64,000 nt of DNA from Kribbella voronezhensis (GTDB taxonomy: Bacteria > Actinomycetota > Actinomycetes > Propionibacteriales > Kribbellaceae), in NCBI RefSeq assembly GCF_004365175.1, contig NZ_SOCE01000001.1, positions 5,363,004 through 5,427,003 of the forward strand, in the 5' to 3' direction. The notes under the pieces were generated by a model. That model saw only the letters and a program-made list of their open reading frames with translations, searched no databases and was not told the origin of the DNA. A program made the position numbers and the translations under genes. Shown piece after piece: positions 49,714 to 57,610 of the stretch. How positions within the stretch are numbered: position 1 is the stretch's first letter; each line of letters starts with the position of its first letter.

Positions 49714-50943
49714 ATGGGGTCGCGGGAGTTCAGGCTGTGGCAGGTGGCGGTGCCGGCGTTCGGGCCGACGGTGCTGAATGCGGTCGGGCAGGGCGCGGTG
49801 CTGCCCGTGGTGGCGTTGTCGGCGTTGCAGCTCGGCGCGTCCGTCGGGTTTGCGGCCTTTCTTGTCGGGGTGCTCGGGATCGGTCAGTTCGCGGGGTCGC
49901 TTCCGGCCGGGGCGCTCGTCGTACGGATCGGGGAACGCCGGGCGCTCCTCGTCGCCGCGGCGGTCAGTGCCGTCGCGTGGGCGGGTGCGATGCTGGTCAG
50001 GACGCCTTGGCTGCTGGGGATCGCGCTTCTGGTGGCGGGGCTGGCCGGGGCGGTGTTCAGTCTGGCGAGGCAGTCGTACGTCACCGAAGTCGTCCCCCTT
50101 GAGCTTCGCGCCCGGGCGCTGTCCACGCTGGGTGGTGTCAGCCGGATCGGCTTGTTCATCGGCCCGTTCCTGGGTGCCGCGGCCGGTCATTTCTGGGGAC
50201 TGACCGGGGCCTACGGCGTCGGCGTCGCAGGATCCGTCGGGGCCGGCGTCGTTCTCCTGGCCGCCGGCGAGCCCGAGAGCATCGCCGTGAAGTCCGAGCC
50301 ACAGCCGATCAGGAAGGTGCTCTGGGACTACCGGCGTACGTTCCTCACTCTCGGCGCGGGGGTGTTCGTGATCGCCGTCGCCCGGGCGGCGCGGACCAGC
50401 CTGATCCCGTTGTGGGGTGAGCACATCGGGCTGTCCGCGACCGACACCTCGATCGTCTTCGGCATCACGAACGGCATCGAGATGCTGCTGTTCTATCCGG
50501 CCGGCCTGGTGATGGATCGCTTCGGCCGGGTCTGGATCGCCGTCCCGTCGACGCTGCTTCTCGGCGTCGGGATGCTCACGCTTCCCTTCAGTACGGCGCT
50601 GCTCGGCGTACTCGCCGTCGCCGTACTGATGGCCGTAGGCAACGGTCTCGGTTCGGGCATCGTCAAGACGCTCGGTGCCGATGCCGCACCGGCGCACCTC
50701 CGGGCCCAGTTCCTCGGCGGGTGGACCTTCTGCGCCGAGTTCGGCAGCGTCATCGGTCCGATCCTCATCAGCGCGATCACCTTCGTCGCACCACTGGCCG
50801 CTGCCGCGGTGGCACTCGGCGCGGTCACCATCGCCGGCACCGGCTGGCTCGCCCGCTGGGTCCCGTACTACGACCCGCGGAAGGCTGCTACTTCTGCTTC
50901 GGTGCCGATGTCGCGCGGACGTGGAGTTCGGTCCGGAGGGTGA
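49714..50943 (+). CDS. MFS transporter
   Basis: A 409-residue 12-helix major facilitator. Loop 2/3 has LVVRIGERRALLVAAAV, a loose motif A, and later MDRFGRVWIAVPSTLL; GGVSRIGLFIGPFLGAAAGH is typical of DHA1-like and sugar-efflux members. Likely exports a drug or metabolite. It starts after a GAGGAG site and a palindromic operator. Its last 56 bases overlap the convergent LacI gene, an unusually long 3' overlap; the overlapped end, SVPMSRGRGVRSGG, is low-complexity. Confidence 0.82.
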   Translation: MGSREFRLWQVAVPAFGPTVLNAVGQGAVLPVVALSALQLGASVGFAAFLVGVLGIGQFAGSLPAGALVVRIGERRALLVAAAVSAVAWAGAMLVRTPWLLGIALLVAGLAGAVFSLARQSYVTEVVPLELRARALSTLGGVSRIGLFIGPFLGAAAGHFWGLTGAYGVGVAGSVGAGVVLLAAGEPESIAVKSEPQPIRKVLWDYRRTFLTLGAGVFVIAVARAARTSLIPLWGEHIGLSATDTSIVFGITNGIEMLLFYPAGLVMDRFGRVWIAVPSTLLLGVGMLTLPFSTALLGVLAVAVLMAVGNGLGSGIVKTLGADAAPAHLRAQFLGGWTFCAEFGSVIGPILISAITFVAPLAAAAVALGAVTIAGTGWLARWVPYYDPRKAATSASVPMSRGRGVRSGG

Positions 50944-51889
50944 CTGTCGACGGGGGCCGGCCCGGAGCGGCGATACGGTCCTTGAGCAGGAGGCCCGCAG
51001 TACGGCCGAGTTCGTACGTCGGCTGGGCGACCGTGGTGAGCGAGGGGACGACCAGGTCGGCCCACGGGATGTCGTCGAAGCCGACCAGGGCGATGTCGTC
51101 GGGGGCCCGGAGTCCTCGCTTCGCCAGGCATTCCAGCGCGCCGACCGTCATCAGGTTGTTGCTGACGAACAACGCCTCGGGCGGTTCGGGCAGGTCGAGC
51201 AGACTCTCCATCGCGGCGAGCCCGCCGGCTTCGCGGAAGTCGGCGTGCCGGACGAGGTCCTTGTCGTAAGGGATCCCGGCTGCCCGCAACGCGGATCGGT
51301 AGCCGGCGAGCCGGTCCATCGCCGTACTGACCCGGCGGGGGCCGGTGATGCAGGCGATCCGTTCGTAGCCGCCGTCGATCAGGTGCTTCACACCCTCGGC
51401 CGCGCCGTGTTCGTTGTCGACCAGCACGGTGTCGGCCTCGACGCCTTCGACCCGGCGGTCGATCAACACCATCGGGGTCTTCGCCTCGGCCAACTGCAGC
51501 ACGCCCTCGGCTGTCGACGTGGGGGAGATGACGACGCCGGCCATCTGCTCGGTCAGGACGGCGGACGCGTACGCCGCTTCCTTCGCCGGATCCTCGTCGG
51601 AGTTGCACAGGACAACGTGGTACCCCTCGGTCTGCGCGACGTCCTCGAGCCCGCGCACCAGCGAGGTGAAGAACGGGTTCTCGATGTCGGAGATGACCAC
51701 GGCCCACAGGTTCGTACTCGCCTTGCGCAGGTTCCGCGCGACCCCGTTGGGCCGGTAGCCGAGCTCGGCGACAGCGGCGCGGACCTTCTCGGACAGCTCC
51801 GGATCCACGTTGCGACGGCCGCTCAGCACCCGCGAAACGGTCGCCGGCGACACGCCGGATCTACGCGCGACGTCGTAGATCGTCGTCAT
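50888..51889 (-). CDS. LacI-family repressor of the sugar locus
   Basis: A 333-residue LacI/GalR regulator: HTH and hinge (1-60, TTIYDVARRSGVSPATVSRV, then LGYRPNGVARNLRK) and a type-I periplasmic-binding-fold sugar domain (about 62-325, with VVISDIENPFFTSLVRGLED and FDDIPWADLVVPSLTT). It is the last gene of the SIS-PfkB-LacI operon, with 49 bases between it and the PfkB gene and a GGGGAG site. GAAATCGATT sites at 53574 and 53725 are the likely operators, placing both divergent transcripts under its control. The inducer is presumably the imported sugar or its phosphate. Confidence 0.9.
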   Translation of the reverse strand: MTTIYDVARRSGVSPATVSRVLSGRRNVDPELSEKVRAAVAELGYRPNGVARNLRKASTNLWAVVISDIENPFFTSLVRGLEDVAQTEGYHVVLCNSDEDPAKEAAYASAVLTEQMAGVVISPTSTAEGVLQLAEAKTPMVLIDRRVEGVEADTVLVDNEHGAAEGVKHLIDGGYERIACITGPRRVSTAMDRLAGYRSALRAAGIPYDKDLVRHADFREAGGLAAMESLLDLPEPPEALFVSNNLMTVGALECLAKRGLRAPDDIALVGFDDIPWADLVVPSLTTVAQPTYELGRTAGLLLKDRIAAPGRPPSTVTLRTELHVRATSAPKQK

Positions 51890-51938
51890 GCTCGCTCCCC
51901 GCTCCGTCACCACCGGCCGTCTGGACGGCACTAGGGTC

Positions 51939-52907
51939 TCATGAGCGAAGGCGACCAACAGGCTCTTCGACAGATTGCGCGTCGAGCAGGCGGAGGGCCG
52001 ACGGCCGGTCGGGTGCGGAGACGGCGGCACCGTGGATCGTCGTGGACAGCGCACCGGCGGCATTGGCAAGCCGTACTGCGTCCGCCAGGCCGGCGCCGGC
52101 TGCCAGCGACGCCGCGAGTGAGCCGCAGAAGGCGTCGCCCGCACCGACAGTGTCCACTGTGGCGACTCGATGGGCGGGAACCCGGAGTTCCTCGCCGGTG
52201 AGTTCGTCCCGGACGAAGGCCCCGCGGGCGCCGAGTGTGATCACGCAGCCGCGCAGGTCCCACTCCGACGTCAGCCGCCGGGCGATCGCCGGCACTTCGG
52301 ACTCGTCGTCACAGTCGAGCCCGGTCAGCGCGGCCGCCTCCACCTCGTTCGGAACCAGGATGTCGACGAACTCGCCCAGCGAAGGGTCCACCGTGCCGAC
52401 CGGCGCCGGGGTCAGGATCGTCGTCACCCCCGCGGCCGAGGCGAGCTCGAGGGCAGCGCGGCTCGCCTCGACCGGGAGTTCCAGTTGCACGCTCAGTACG
52501 CCGCTCGCCGCCAGCACCTCGGCGGCCGCTTCGATATCGGCCGGAGTGATCGCCGAGTTCGCCCGGGACACGATGATGATCGAGTTGCCGCCGTCGGGCA
52601 GTACCAGCGGCAGGCCGACGCCGGTGCCGAGGTCGGGATGCCGCAGCACCCATTCGGTGTCGACACCGTCCGACTTCAGCAGCTCGAGGAACTCCTCGCC
52701 GTACCGGTCGTCGCCGATAGTTCCGACGATCGCGGTCCGGGCGCCCATCCGGGCCGCGGCGATCGCCTGGTTCACTCCTTTGCCGCCGAGGAACTCCGCG
52801 AAACCGGTGCCGTGCAAGGTCTCGCCGGGCAGCGGCCGCCGCTCGGCGCTGGCGACCAGGTCCTTCATGAACGACCCGAGCACGCACACGTCGTACCGGC
52901 GGTTCAC
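51939..52907 (-). CDS. PfkB-family sugar kinase (ribokinase-like)
   Basis: A 322-residue ribokinase-fold kinase with the N-terminal motif GGKGVNQAIAAARMGAR (41-57) and the C-terminal catalytic/anion-hole motif DTVGAGDAFCGSLAASLA (Asp of GAGD is the base). It phosphorylates a sugar or sugar derivative with ATP; ribokinase, deoxyribokinase and ketohexokinase relatives look alike. GTG 52907 overlaps the stop of the SIS gene (GTGA), so the two are coupled. With the SIS isomerase it should convert an imported sugar to a glycolytic or pentose-phosphate intermediate. Confidence 0.88.
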   Translation of the reverse strand: MNRRYDVCVLGSFMKDLVASAERRPLPGETLHGTGFAEFLGGKGVNQAIAAARMGARTAIVGTIGDDRYGEEFLELLKSDGVDTEWVLRHPDLGTGVGLPLVLPDGGNSIIIVSRANSAITPADIEAAAEVLAASGVLSVQLELPVEASRAALELASAAGVTTILTPAPVGTVDPSLGEFVDILVPNEVEAAALTGLDCDDESEVPAIARRLTSEWDLRGCVITLGARGAFVRDELTGEELRVPAHRVATVDTVGAGDAFCGSLAASLAAGAGLADAVRLANAAGALSTTIHGAAVSAPDRPSALRLLDAQSVEEPVGRLRS

Positions 52908-53545
52908 AGAGTCTCTCCGCGGCCGAGGAGTTTGCGGCCGAGTGCTCCCGACGGATGGAACTGAGCGAAGTCCTGATGCGTGAACTCCCGCAGTACTACG
53001 AGGGCGCAGGCGAGCGCGTCGCCCATCACCAGGGCCGCCGTCGTCGAGGCGGTCGGGGCGAGATTCAGCGGATCGGCCTCGCGCAACACCATTGTGTCGA
53101 GTGTGTAGGTGGCGAGTTTGGCCAGCGTGGACTCCTCGGCACCTGTCATCGCGATCACCGGGATGTCCCGGTCCGCGAGCATCCGAGCGAAGGCGCACAC
53201 CTCGGCGGTCTCGCCCGAGGCGGACAGGGCCAGCACCAGATCTCGTGGGGTGACCGCGCCGGAGTCGCCGTGCAGGGCGTCGCCCGAATGGATGAAGGTC
53301 GCCGGCGTACCGGTACTGGCGAGCGTCGCGGCGATCTTGCGGCCGACCAGCCCGGACTTGCCGAGCCCGGTGACGACGAGGTGACCTTCACAGGCGGCGA
53401 CCGCGGTCAGTACGTCGAGGAACACTCCGTCGAGGCGGCCCGCCAGCGCTGATACCGCGGCGGCCTCGGTCTCGATCGCACTGCGGGCCGCCTCCAGTCC
53501 CCGCGTCACCAGCTCCCGCGGCAACTCGCCCGCACGGTTCGGCAT
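52904..53545 (-). CDS. SIS-domain sugar-phosphate isomerase
   Basis: A 213-residue protein made only of a KpsF/GutQ-type SIS domain: LVVTGLGKSGLVGRKIAATL, HSGDALHGDSGAVTPRDLVL and LSASGETAEV carry the phosphate-binding Ser/Thr and the catalytic His/Glu pattern. It lacks the CBS pair of arabinose-5-phosphate isomerase. It should isomerise an aldose- or ketose-phosphate, most simply the product or substrate of the PfkB kinase. The leader has GGGGCGAGG before ATG 53545 and a LacI operator at +1. Confidence 0.82.
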   Translation of the reverse strand: MPNRAGELPRELVTRGLEAARSAIETEAAAVSALAGRLDGVFLDVLTAVAACEGHLVVTGLGKSGLVGRKIAATLASTGTPATFIHSGDALHGDSGAVTPRDLVLALSASGETAEVCAFARMLADRDIPVIAMTGAEESTLAKLATYTLDTMVLREADPLNLAPTASTTAALVMGDALACALVVLREFTHQDFAQFHPSGALGRKLLGRGETL

Positions 53546-53573
53546 CCTCGCCCCGCTTCCGGCTCGAACTCAG

Positions 53574-53618
53574 AAATCGATTTCCGCAGCGTAGGCAGTC
53601 GGCTGACGCAGTGTCAAC
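53574..53618 (-). promoter_or_regulatory. Promoter and LacI operator of the SIS-PfkB-LacI operon
   Basis: On the minus strand TTGACA (53618-53613), 18 bases, TACGCT (53594-53589), then 3 bases and the perfect palindrome GAAATCGATTTC (53585-53574), placed at +1. The spacer 53546-53769 holds both promoters of the divergon and no gene. Confidence 0.85.
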
Positions 53619-53691
53619 GTCTGCATCCTGCTCGAAACCCCCAAAACAAGGCGGCCCGGGAGATCTGATCGAACTCGGCGACTCAACCCTC

Positions 53692-53736
53692 TTGACCGCT
53701 CAGGTCCGCGATCGTAGATTGCGAGAAATCGATTGC
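53692..53736 (+). promoter_or_regulatory. Promoter and LacI operator of the sugar ABC operon
   Basis: TTGACC (53692-53697), 17 bases, TAGATT (53715-53720), then 4 bases and GAAATCGATTGC (53725-53736), sharing GAAATCGATT with the opposite operator. A repressor here blocks +1. The leader is about 43 bases with a GGAG site. Confidence 0.85.
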
Positions 53737-53769
53737 CCGCCCGGACGCTCGAAACCCCTGGAGTCTCTG

Positions 53770-55143
53770 ATGTCCGCAACTCCCTTCCCTGCAAGGCCGC
53801 ACGGCCGGCCCAGCCGGCGTACCGTTCTGCGCGGCGGACTCGGCGCGCTCGCCGCTTCGGCGGTCGGCGGCCCGCTGCTGACCGCTTGTGGTGGTGACGA
53901 CAGCGGTGGTGGCGGCGGCAAGGAGATGTCGTTCTGGAACTTCTACGGACCGTCCGACGACCAGGGTCCGCAGAGCAAGTGGTTCGTGTCGCTGGCCGAG
54001 CAGTGGAACGCGAACAACGACGTGAAGGTCAAGTTGCGCTACATCCCCGGCAAGGACTACCTGAGCGGTACTACGTTGCAGACGGCGTTCCAGTCCGGTC
54101 AAGGGCCCGACATCTTCCTGATCAGTCCCGGCGACTTCCTGCGCTACTACAACGGCGGAGTACTGCAGGATCTGTCCTCGGCGCTGCCGGCCGAGTCGAA
54201 GGCGGACTACCTGCCGGGACTGCTCGAGGCGCGAAGCGTCGACGGCAAGATCTACGGGCTGCCGATGGAGATCGAGCCGCTCGCGATGTACTACAGCGAG
54301 GCCGCTTTCGAGAAGGCCGGGCTGTCCGAGGCGGATCTGCCGAAGACCTGGGACCAGACGCTGGCCGTCGCGCAGAAGCTGACCGGTGCCAAGCGCAACG
54401 GCGTGATGTTCGAGACGCTGCCGGGGTACTACCAGAACTTCACCTGGTACCCGTTCCTCTGGCAGGGCGACGGGACGCCGATCAAGGACGGCAAGGTCGC
54501 CTTCGACTCGCCGGCCGCCGTCCAGGCGCTGAAGTTCTGGCAGGACACGATCAAGAACAAGGTCGCCCCGCGCAAGGCGCTCGGCGACGGTGGTGGCGAC
54601 GTGGTGTCGAACCTCGGGTCCGGCGCGGTCGCGATGCAGCAGAGCGGCATCTGGGCGGTCGCTGACCTACGGACCAAGGCGAAGAACTTCAAGTACGGGA
54701 TCATTCCGCACCCGACGCCGGACGGCGGCAAGCCCGCCACCGATCTCGGCGGCTGGGCCTTCGTGGCGAATGCCAAGGGCAAGAACCCCGAGGCGGCCGC
54801 GAAGTTCATCACCTGGGCGCTCGGCTCGACCGATGCCGAGGGCGTCGAGCGGCAGCGGCAGTGGAACACCGTCGTGAAGACCAATGTGCCGCCGCGCAAG
54901 TCGGTGCAGACCGCCGCCGACGCCAAGGGTGCCTTCGGCGAGGGGGTGCTGAAGAAGTTCGTCAGCGAGATCGCGCCGACCGGCAAGCCGGAGCCGCGGT
55001 TCCCACCGGAGGTCTACCAGCCGATCGCCGACGCGATCCAGGCCTGCCAGCTGAACGGTGCCGATCCCGGTAAGGCGGCGGCCGACGCGGCGGCCAAGAT
55101 CGACACGTTCCTGAAGACCTACCAGGGCGCGCCGATCAGCTGA
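53770..55143 (+). CDS. Sugar ABC transporter binding lipoprotein (Tat-exported)
   Basis: A 457-residue family-1 extracellular solute-binding protein. The signal peptide has twin arginines SRRTVL (15-20) and a lipobox LTAC (Cys40), so export is by the Tat route followed by lipid anchoring. The mature part begins MSFWNFYGPSDDQGPQSKWF and has GYYQNFTWYPFLWQGDGTPI and GGWAFVANAKGKNPEAAAKF, typical of CUT1 sugar binders. Its stop overlaps the permease start (TGATG). No ATPase gene is in the operon; CUT1 importers of actinomycetes usually share MsiK. Confidence 0.9.
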   Translation: MSATPFPARPHGRPSRRTVLRGGLGALAASAVGGPLLTACGGDDSGGGGGKEMSFWNFYGPSDDQGPQSKWFVSLAEQWNANNDVKVKLRYIPGKDYLSGTTLQTAFQSGQGPDIFLISPGDFLRYYNGGVLQDLSSALPAESKADYLPGLLEARSVDGKIYGLPMEIEPLAMYYSEAAFEKAGLSEADLPKTWDQTLAVAQKLTGAKRNGVMFETLPGYYQNFTWYPFLWQGDGTPIKDGKVAFDSPAAVQALKFWQDTIKNKVAPRKALGDGGGDVVSNLGSGAVAMQQSGIWAVADLRTKAKNFKYGIIPHPTPDGGKPATDLGGWAFVANAKGKNPEAAAKFITWALGSTDAEGVERQRQWNTVVKTNVPPRKSVQTAADAKGAFGEGVLKKFVSEIAPTGKPEPRFPPEVYQPIADAIQACQLNGADPGKAAADAAAKIDTFLKTYQGAPIS

Positions 55144-56099
55144 TGGTGACCACGACGGCACCACCGAGTCCGCCCGCTGCGGTCACCAGGCCGCGGCGGG
55201 CCAAGGCCTCGATGACGAAGAAGCGGCGAGAGGCCCTGGCGGCGTACGCGTTCCTGGCACCGGACGTGCTCGGTCTGCTCGCCTTCGTCGCCCTGCCGAT
55301 GGTGCTCGCCTTCGGCGTCGCGTTCTTCAAGGTCGATGGCTTCGGCAACTATTCCTACGTCGGGTTCGCCAACTACAAGCTGATGGCGCACGACGACCAG
55401 CTCTGGTCCTCGCTGAGGATCACCGGAATCTACGTGGTCACGTTCGTGCCGCTGGCGTTCGTGGTCAGCTTCGCGCTGGCCATGCTGGTCCGGAACCACT
55501 TCAGGGGGATCGGCTGGGTGCGCTCGGCGTTCTTCCTGCCGAACGTGGTGAGCCTGGTCGTGGTCGGCCTGATCTGGCAGTTCCTGCTGGTCGACAAGCG
55601 CGGCGCGATCGCGAACCTGCTGGCGCCACTCGGGCTCGGCGACGTGTCGTTCCTCGGTACGCCGTCTCTTGCCCTCGGCACCTATGTGGTGATCAGTGTC
55701 TGGTTCCTGATGGGCTACCAGATGCTGGTCTTCCTGGCCGGGCTGAAGGACGTCCCGAAGGAGCTCGAGGACGCTGCCCAGATCGACGGAGCGAGCGCCT
55801 GGCAGCGGTTCCGTTACGTGATCTGGCCGTTGCTGCGGCCGACGAGCTTCTTCGTGGTGGTGAACTCCACCATCGGCGCGGTGACCGGCCTGCAGGCGTT
55901 CGACCTGGTCTACGTACTCACCAAGGGCGGCCCGGCCCGCGCCACCAGCACGGTGGTGCTCTACATCTACGAGCAGGCGTTCACCTTCAACAACATGGGG
56001 TACGCCGCCGCGCTCACCACCGTCGTCGTCGCGATCCTGGTGCTCTGCACCGGCCTCATGTTCGCCTTCACCCGAGGAGGCCGCTTCGATGAGGACTAA
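55143..56099 (+). CDS. Sugar ABC transporter permease 1 (MalF-type)
   Basis: A 318-residue CUT1 permease: an N-terminal cytoplasmic extension, about six helices and the EAA loop ELEDAAQIDGASAWQRFRYV, where an ATPase coupling helix binds. It starts by TGATG overlap with the binding-protein gene and its end overlaps the next permease gene by 11 bases. With permease 2 it forms the membrane channel. No sequence feature names the sugar. Confidence 0.9.
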   Translation: MVTTTAPPSPPAAVTRPRRAKASMTKKRREALAAYAFLAPDVLGLLAFVALPMVLAFGVAFFKVDGFGNYSYVGFANYKLMAHDDQLWSSLRITGIYVVTFVPLAFVVSFALAMLVRNHFRGIGWVRSAFFLPNVVSLVVVGLIWQFLLVDKRGAIANLLAPLGLGDVSFLGTPSLALGTYVVISVWFLMGYQMLVFLAGLKDVPKELEDAAQIDGASAWQRFRYVIWPLLRPTSFFVVVNSTIGAVTGLQAFDLVYVLTKGGPARATSTVVLYIYEQAFTFNNMGYAAALTTVVVAILVLCTGLMFAFTRGGRFDED

Positions 56100-56886
56100 G
56101 TTCTTCCCCGTTCTGGCTCACGTACTGGCCATCATCGCGGTGGCGCCGCTGCTGTGGATCCTGATCAGCGCGCTGAAACCGGCCGAGGATGTGTTCTCGT
56201 TCGGCTGGCCGTCGTCGTGGACGCTGGACAACCTGCAGTACGTCCTGCTGAAGATCCCGATGCCGCGCTTCCTGCTGAACAGCGCGATCGTGGCCGTGAT
56301 CGTGACCGTGGTGGCGTTGTTCTTCCACTCGATGGCGGCGTACGCGTTGGCCCGGCTGCGGTTCCCGGGGCGCGGGCTGATCTTCTCCGGCATCATGTCG
56401 ACGCTGCTCGTGTCGCTGCCGGTGATCCTGGTGCCACTGTTCCTGGTCGCCAAGCAACTCGGCCTGCTCGACAGCTACGCCGGGTTGATCGTGCCGAGCA
56501 TCTTCCATGCCTTCGGCATCTTTCTGCTCCGCCAGTACTACCTGAACATCCCGCGGGAGCTGGAGGAGGCGGCCGACCTCGACGGCTGCGGCTACTGGCG
56601 CCGGTACTGGAGTGTGATCCTGCCGCTCAGCCGGCCGGTGCTCGCCTCGTTGTCGGTACTGTTCTTCCTCGCGAACTGGAACGCGTTCCTCTGGCCGCTG
56701 ACGATCACCAGGAATCCGGACCTCCGGGTGATCCAGCTCGGCATCTCCGGCATGCAGGGCCAGTACGCCTCCGCGTGGAACCTCATCCTCGCGGCCGCGG
56801 TGATCGCGGCGATCCCGACCGTCGTCGTCTTCGTCGCCGGGCAGAAACGGCTGGTCGACGCGATGAAGACGACCGGCCTGAAGTAG
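56089..56886 (+). CDS. Sugar ABC transporter permease 2 (MalG-type)
   Basis: A 265-residue CUT1 permease with about six helices and the EAA loop ELEEAADLDGCGYWRRYWSV. It starts within the end of the first permease, so all three genes are translationally linked. It ends 30 bases before a hairpin at 56916. Codon use is like its neighbours. Confidence 0.9.
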   Translation: MRTKFFPVLAHVLAIIAVAPLLWILISALKPAEDVFSFGWPSSWTLDNLQYVLLKIPMPRFLLNSAIVAVIVTVVALFFHSMAAYALARLRFPGRGLIFSGIMSTLLVSLPVILVPLFLVAKQLGLLDSYAGLIVPSIFHAFGIFLLRQYYLNIPRELEEAADLDGCGYWRRYWSVILPLSRPVLASLSVLFFLANWNAFLWPLTITRNPDLRVIQLGISGMQGQYASAWNLILAAAVIAAIPTVVVFVAGQKRLVDAMKTTGLK

Positions 56887-56915
56887 CGGTCGTGCTGGTG
56901 CTCACCACGTCGGAT

Positions 56916-56945
56916 GGCGCCGGTCGGCAACTCCCGGCCGGCGCC
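56916..56945. terminator. Convergent stem-loop after the sugar ABC operon
   Basis: GGCGCCGG (56916-56923) pairs with CCGGCGCC (56938-56945) between the ABC operon and the convergent decarboxylase-like gene. Confidence 0.6.
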
Positions 56946-56955
56946 GTCACCTCTT

Positions 56956-57444
56956 CTAGTTCTTCGTGTAGCTGTCGAACATGCCCGGTTCGTAGGAGCC
57001 GCCCTGGTTGCGGACGATCACGCCGAGCCGGTTGGCCGCGTTGACCACGGCGATCAGGTAGACCAGCGCGGCGAGCTGATCCTCGTCGTAGTGCTTGCGG
57101 GCCCGCTCCCAGGTCTCGTCGGAGACGCCGTGGAACGCGTCGGCGAGGCGGGTGCCCTCCTCGGCGAGCGCCAGCGCGGCCCGCTCGGCCTCGGTGAACA
57201 CCGTCGTCTCGCGCCAGGCCGCGACCAGGTTGAGCCGGACCGGCGTCTCACCGCCCGCCGCGGCCTCCTTGGTGTGGAAGTCGACGCAGAAACCACAGCC
57301 GTTGATCTGGCTGACCCGCAGCATCACCAGTTCCTGGGTGCTCCGGGGCAGTGTCGTCTGCTGGATCGCCAGACCGACACCGGCGAATCGCTTGCCGAGC
57401 TTGGCGCCGAGCTCGTTGGTCAGCAGGTCCATACGGGGTTCCAT
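56956..57444 (-). CDS. Carboxymuconolactone decarboxylase/AhpD-like partner of ECF41
   Basis: A 162-residue AhpD-fold protein with the redox centre CGFCVDFHTKEA: Cys50, Cys53 and His57 (CxxC-x3-H), which in AhpD-type proteins reduces peroxides or peroxiredoxins. ECF41 sigma factors are typically encoded next to such a carboxymuconolactone-decarboxylase gene, and this one is divergent from that sigma factor. ATG 57444 is preferred because the gene then has a 35-40-base leader after a TGTCACA-N16-CATC promoter. It probably helps oxidative or electrophile defence. Confidence 0.85.
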   Translation of the reverse strand: MEPRMDLLTNELGAKLGKRFAGVGLAIQQTTLPRSTQELVMLRVSQINGCGFCVDFHTKEAAAGGETPVRLNLVAAWRETTVFTEAERAALALAEEGTRLADAFHGVSDETWERARKHYDEDQLAALVYLIAVVNAANRLGVIVRNQGGSYEPGMFDSYTKN

Positions 57445-57487
57445 GACTTTCGTCCTCACTCGTGAGATTGGATGCTTGCGACCAGGA

Positions 57488-57514
57488 GATGCCGGCCGCT
57501 TCGATCCTGTGACA
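57488..57514 (-). promoter_or_regulatory. ECF41-type promoter of the decarboxylase gene
   Basis: On the minus strand TGTCACA (57514-57508), exactly 16 bases, CATC (57491-57488). The known ECF41 consensus is TGTCACA-N16-CGTC, so only one -10 base differs. Confidence 0.75.
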
Positions 57515-57549
57515 CCTCCGAAGGTGTGACGAGCGACACCGCTCGCCGA

Positions 57550-57576
57550 TGTCACGAATCGGCGCCGGCCGGTGTC
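57550..57576 (+). promoter_or_regulatory. ECF41-type promoter of the sigma factor gene
   Basis: TGTCACG (57550-57556), 16 bases, TGTC (57573-57576); one mismatch in each box to TGTCACA-N16-CGTC. It implies autoregulation of the sigma factor. Confidence 0.6.
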
Positions 57577-57610
57577 TGGTGGGTGGCAGGCCGAGCGGAA
57601 GGAGCCGGGG

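Noticed and set aside
52140..52165. Another damage-type promoter (CTGTCGGTG on the minus strand)
   Set aside because: It lies inside the PfkB gene and encodes the conserved DTVGAGDAF motif, so it is a coding coincidence.
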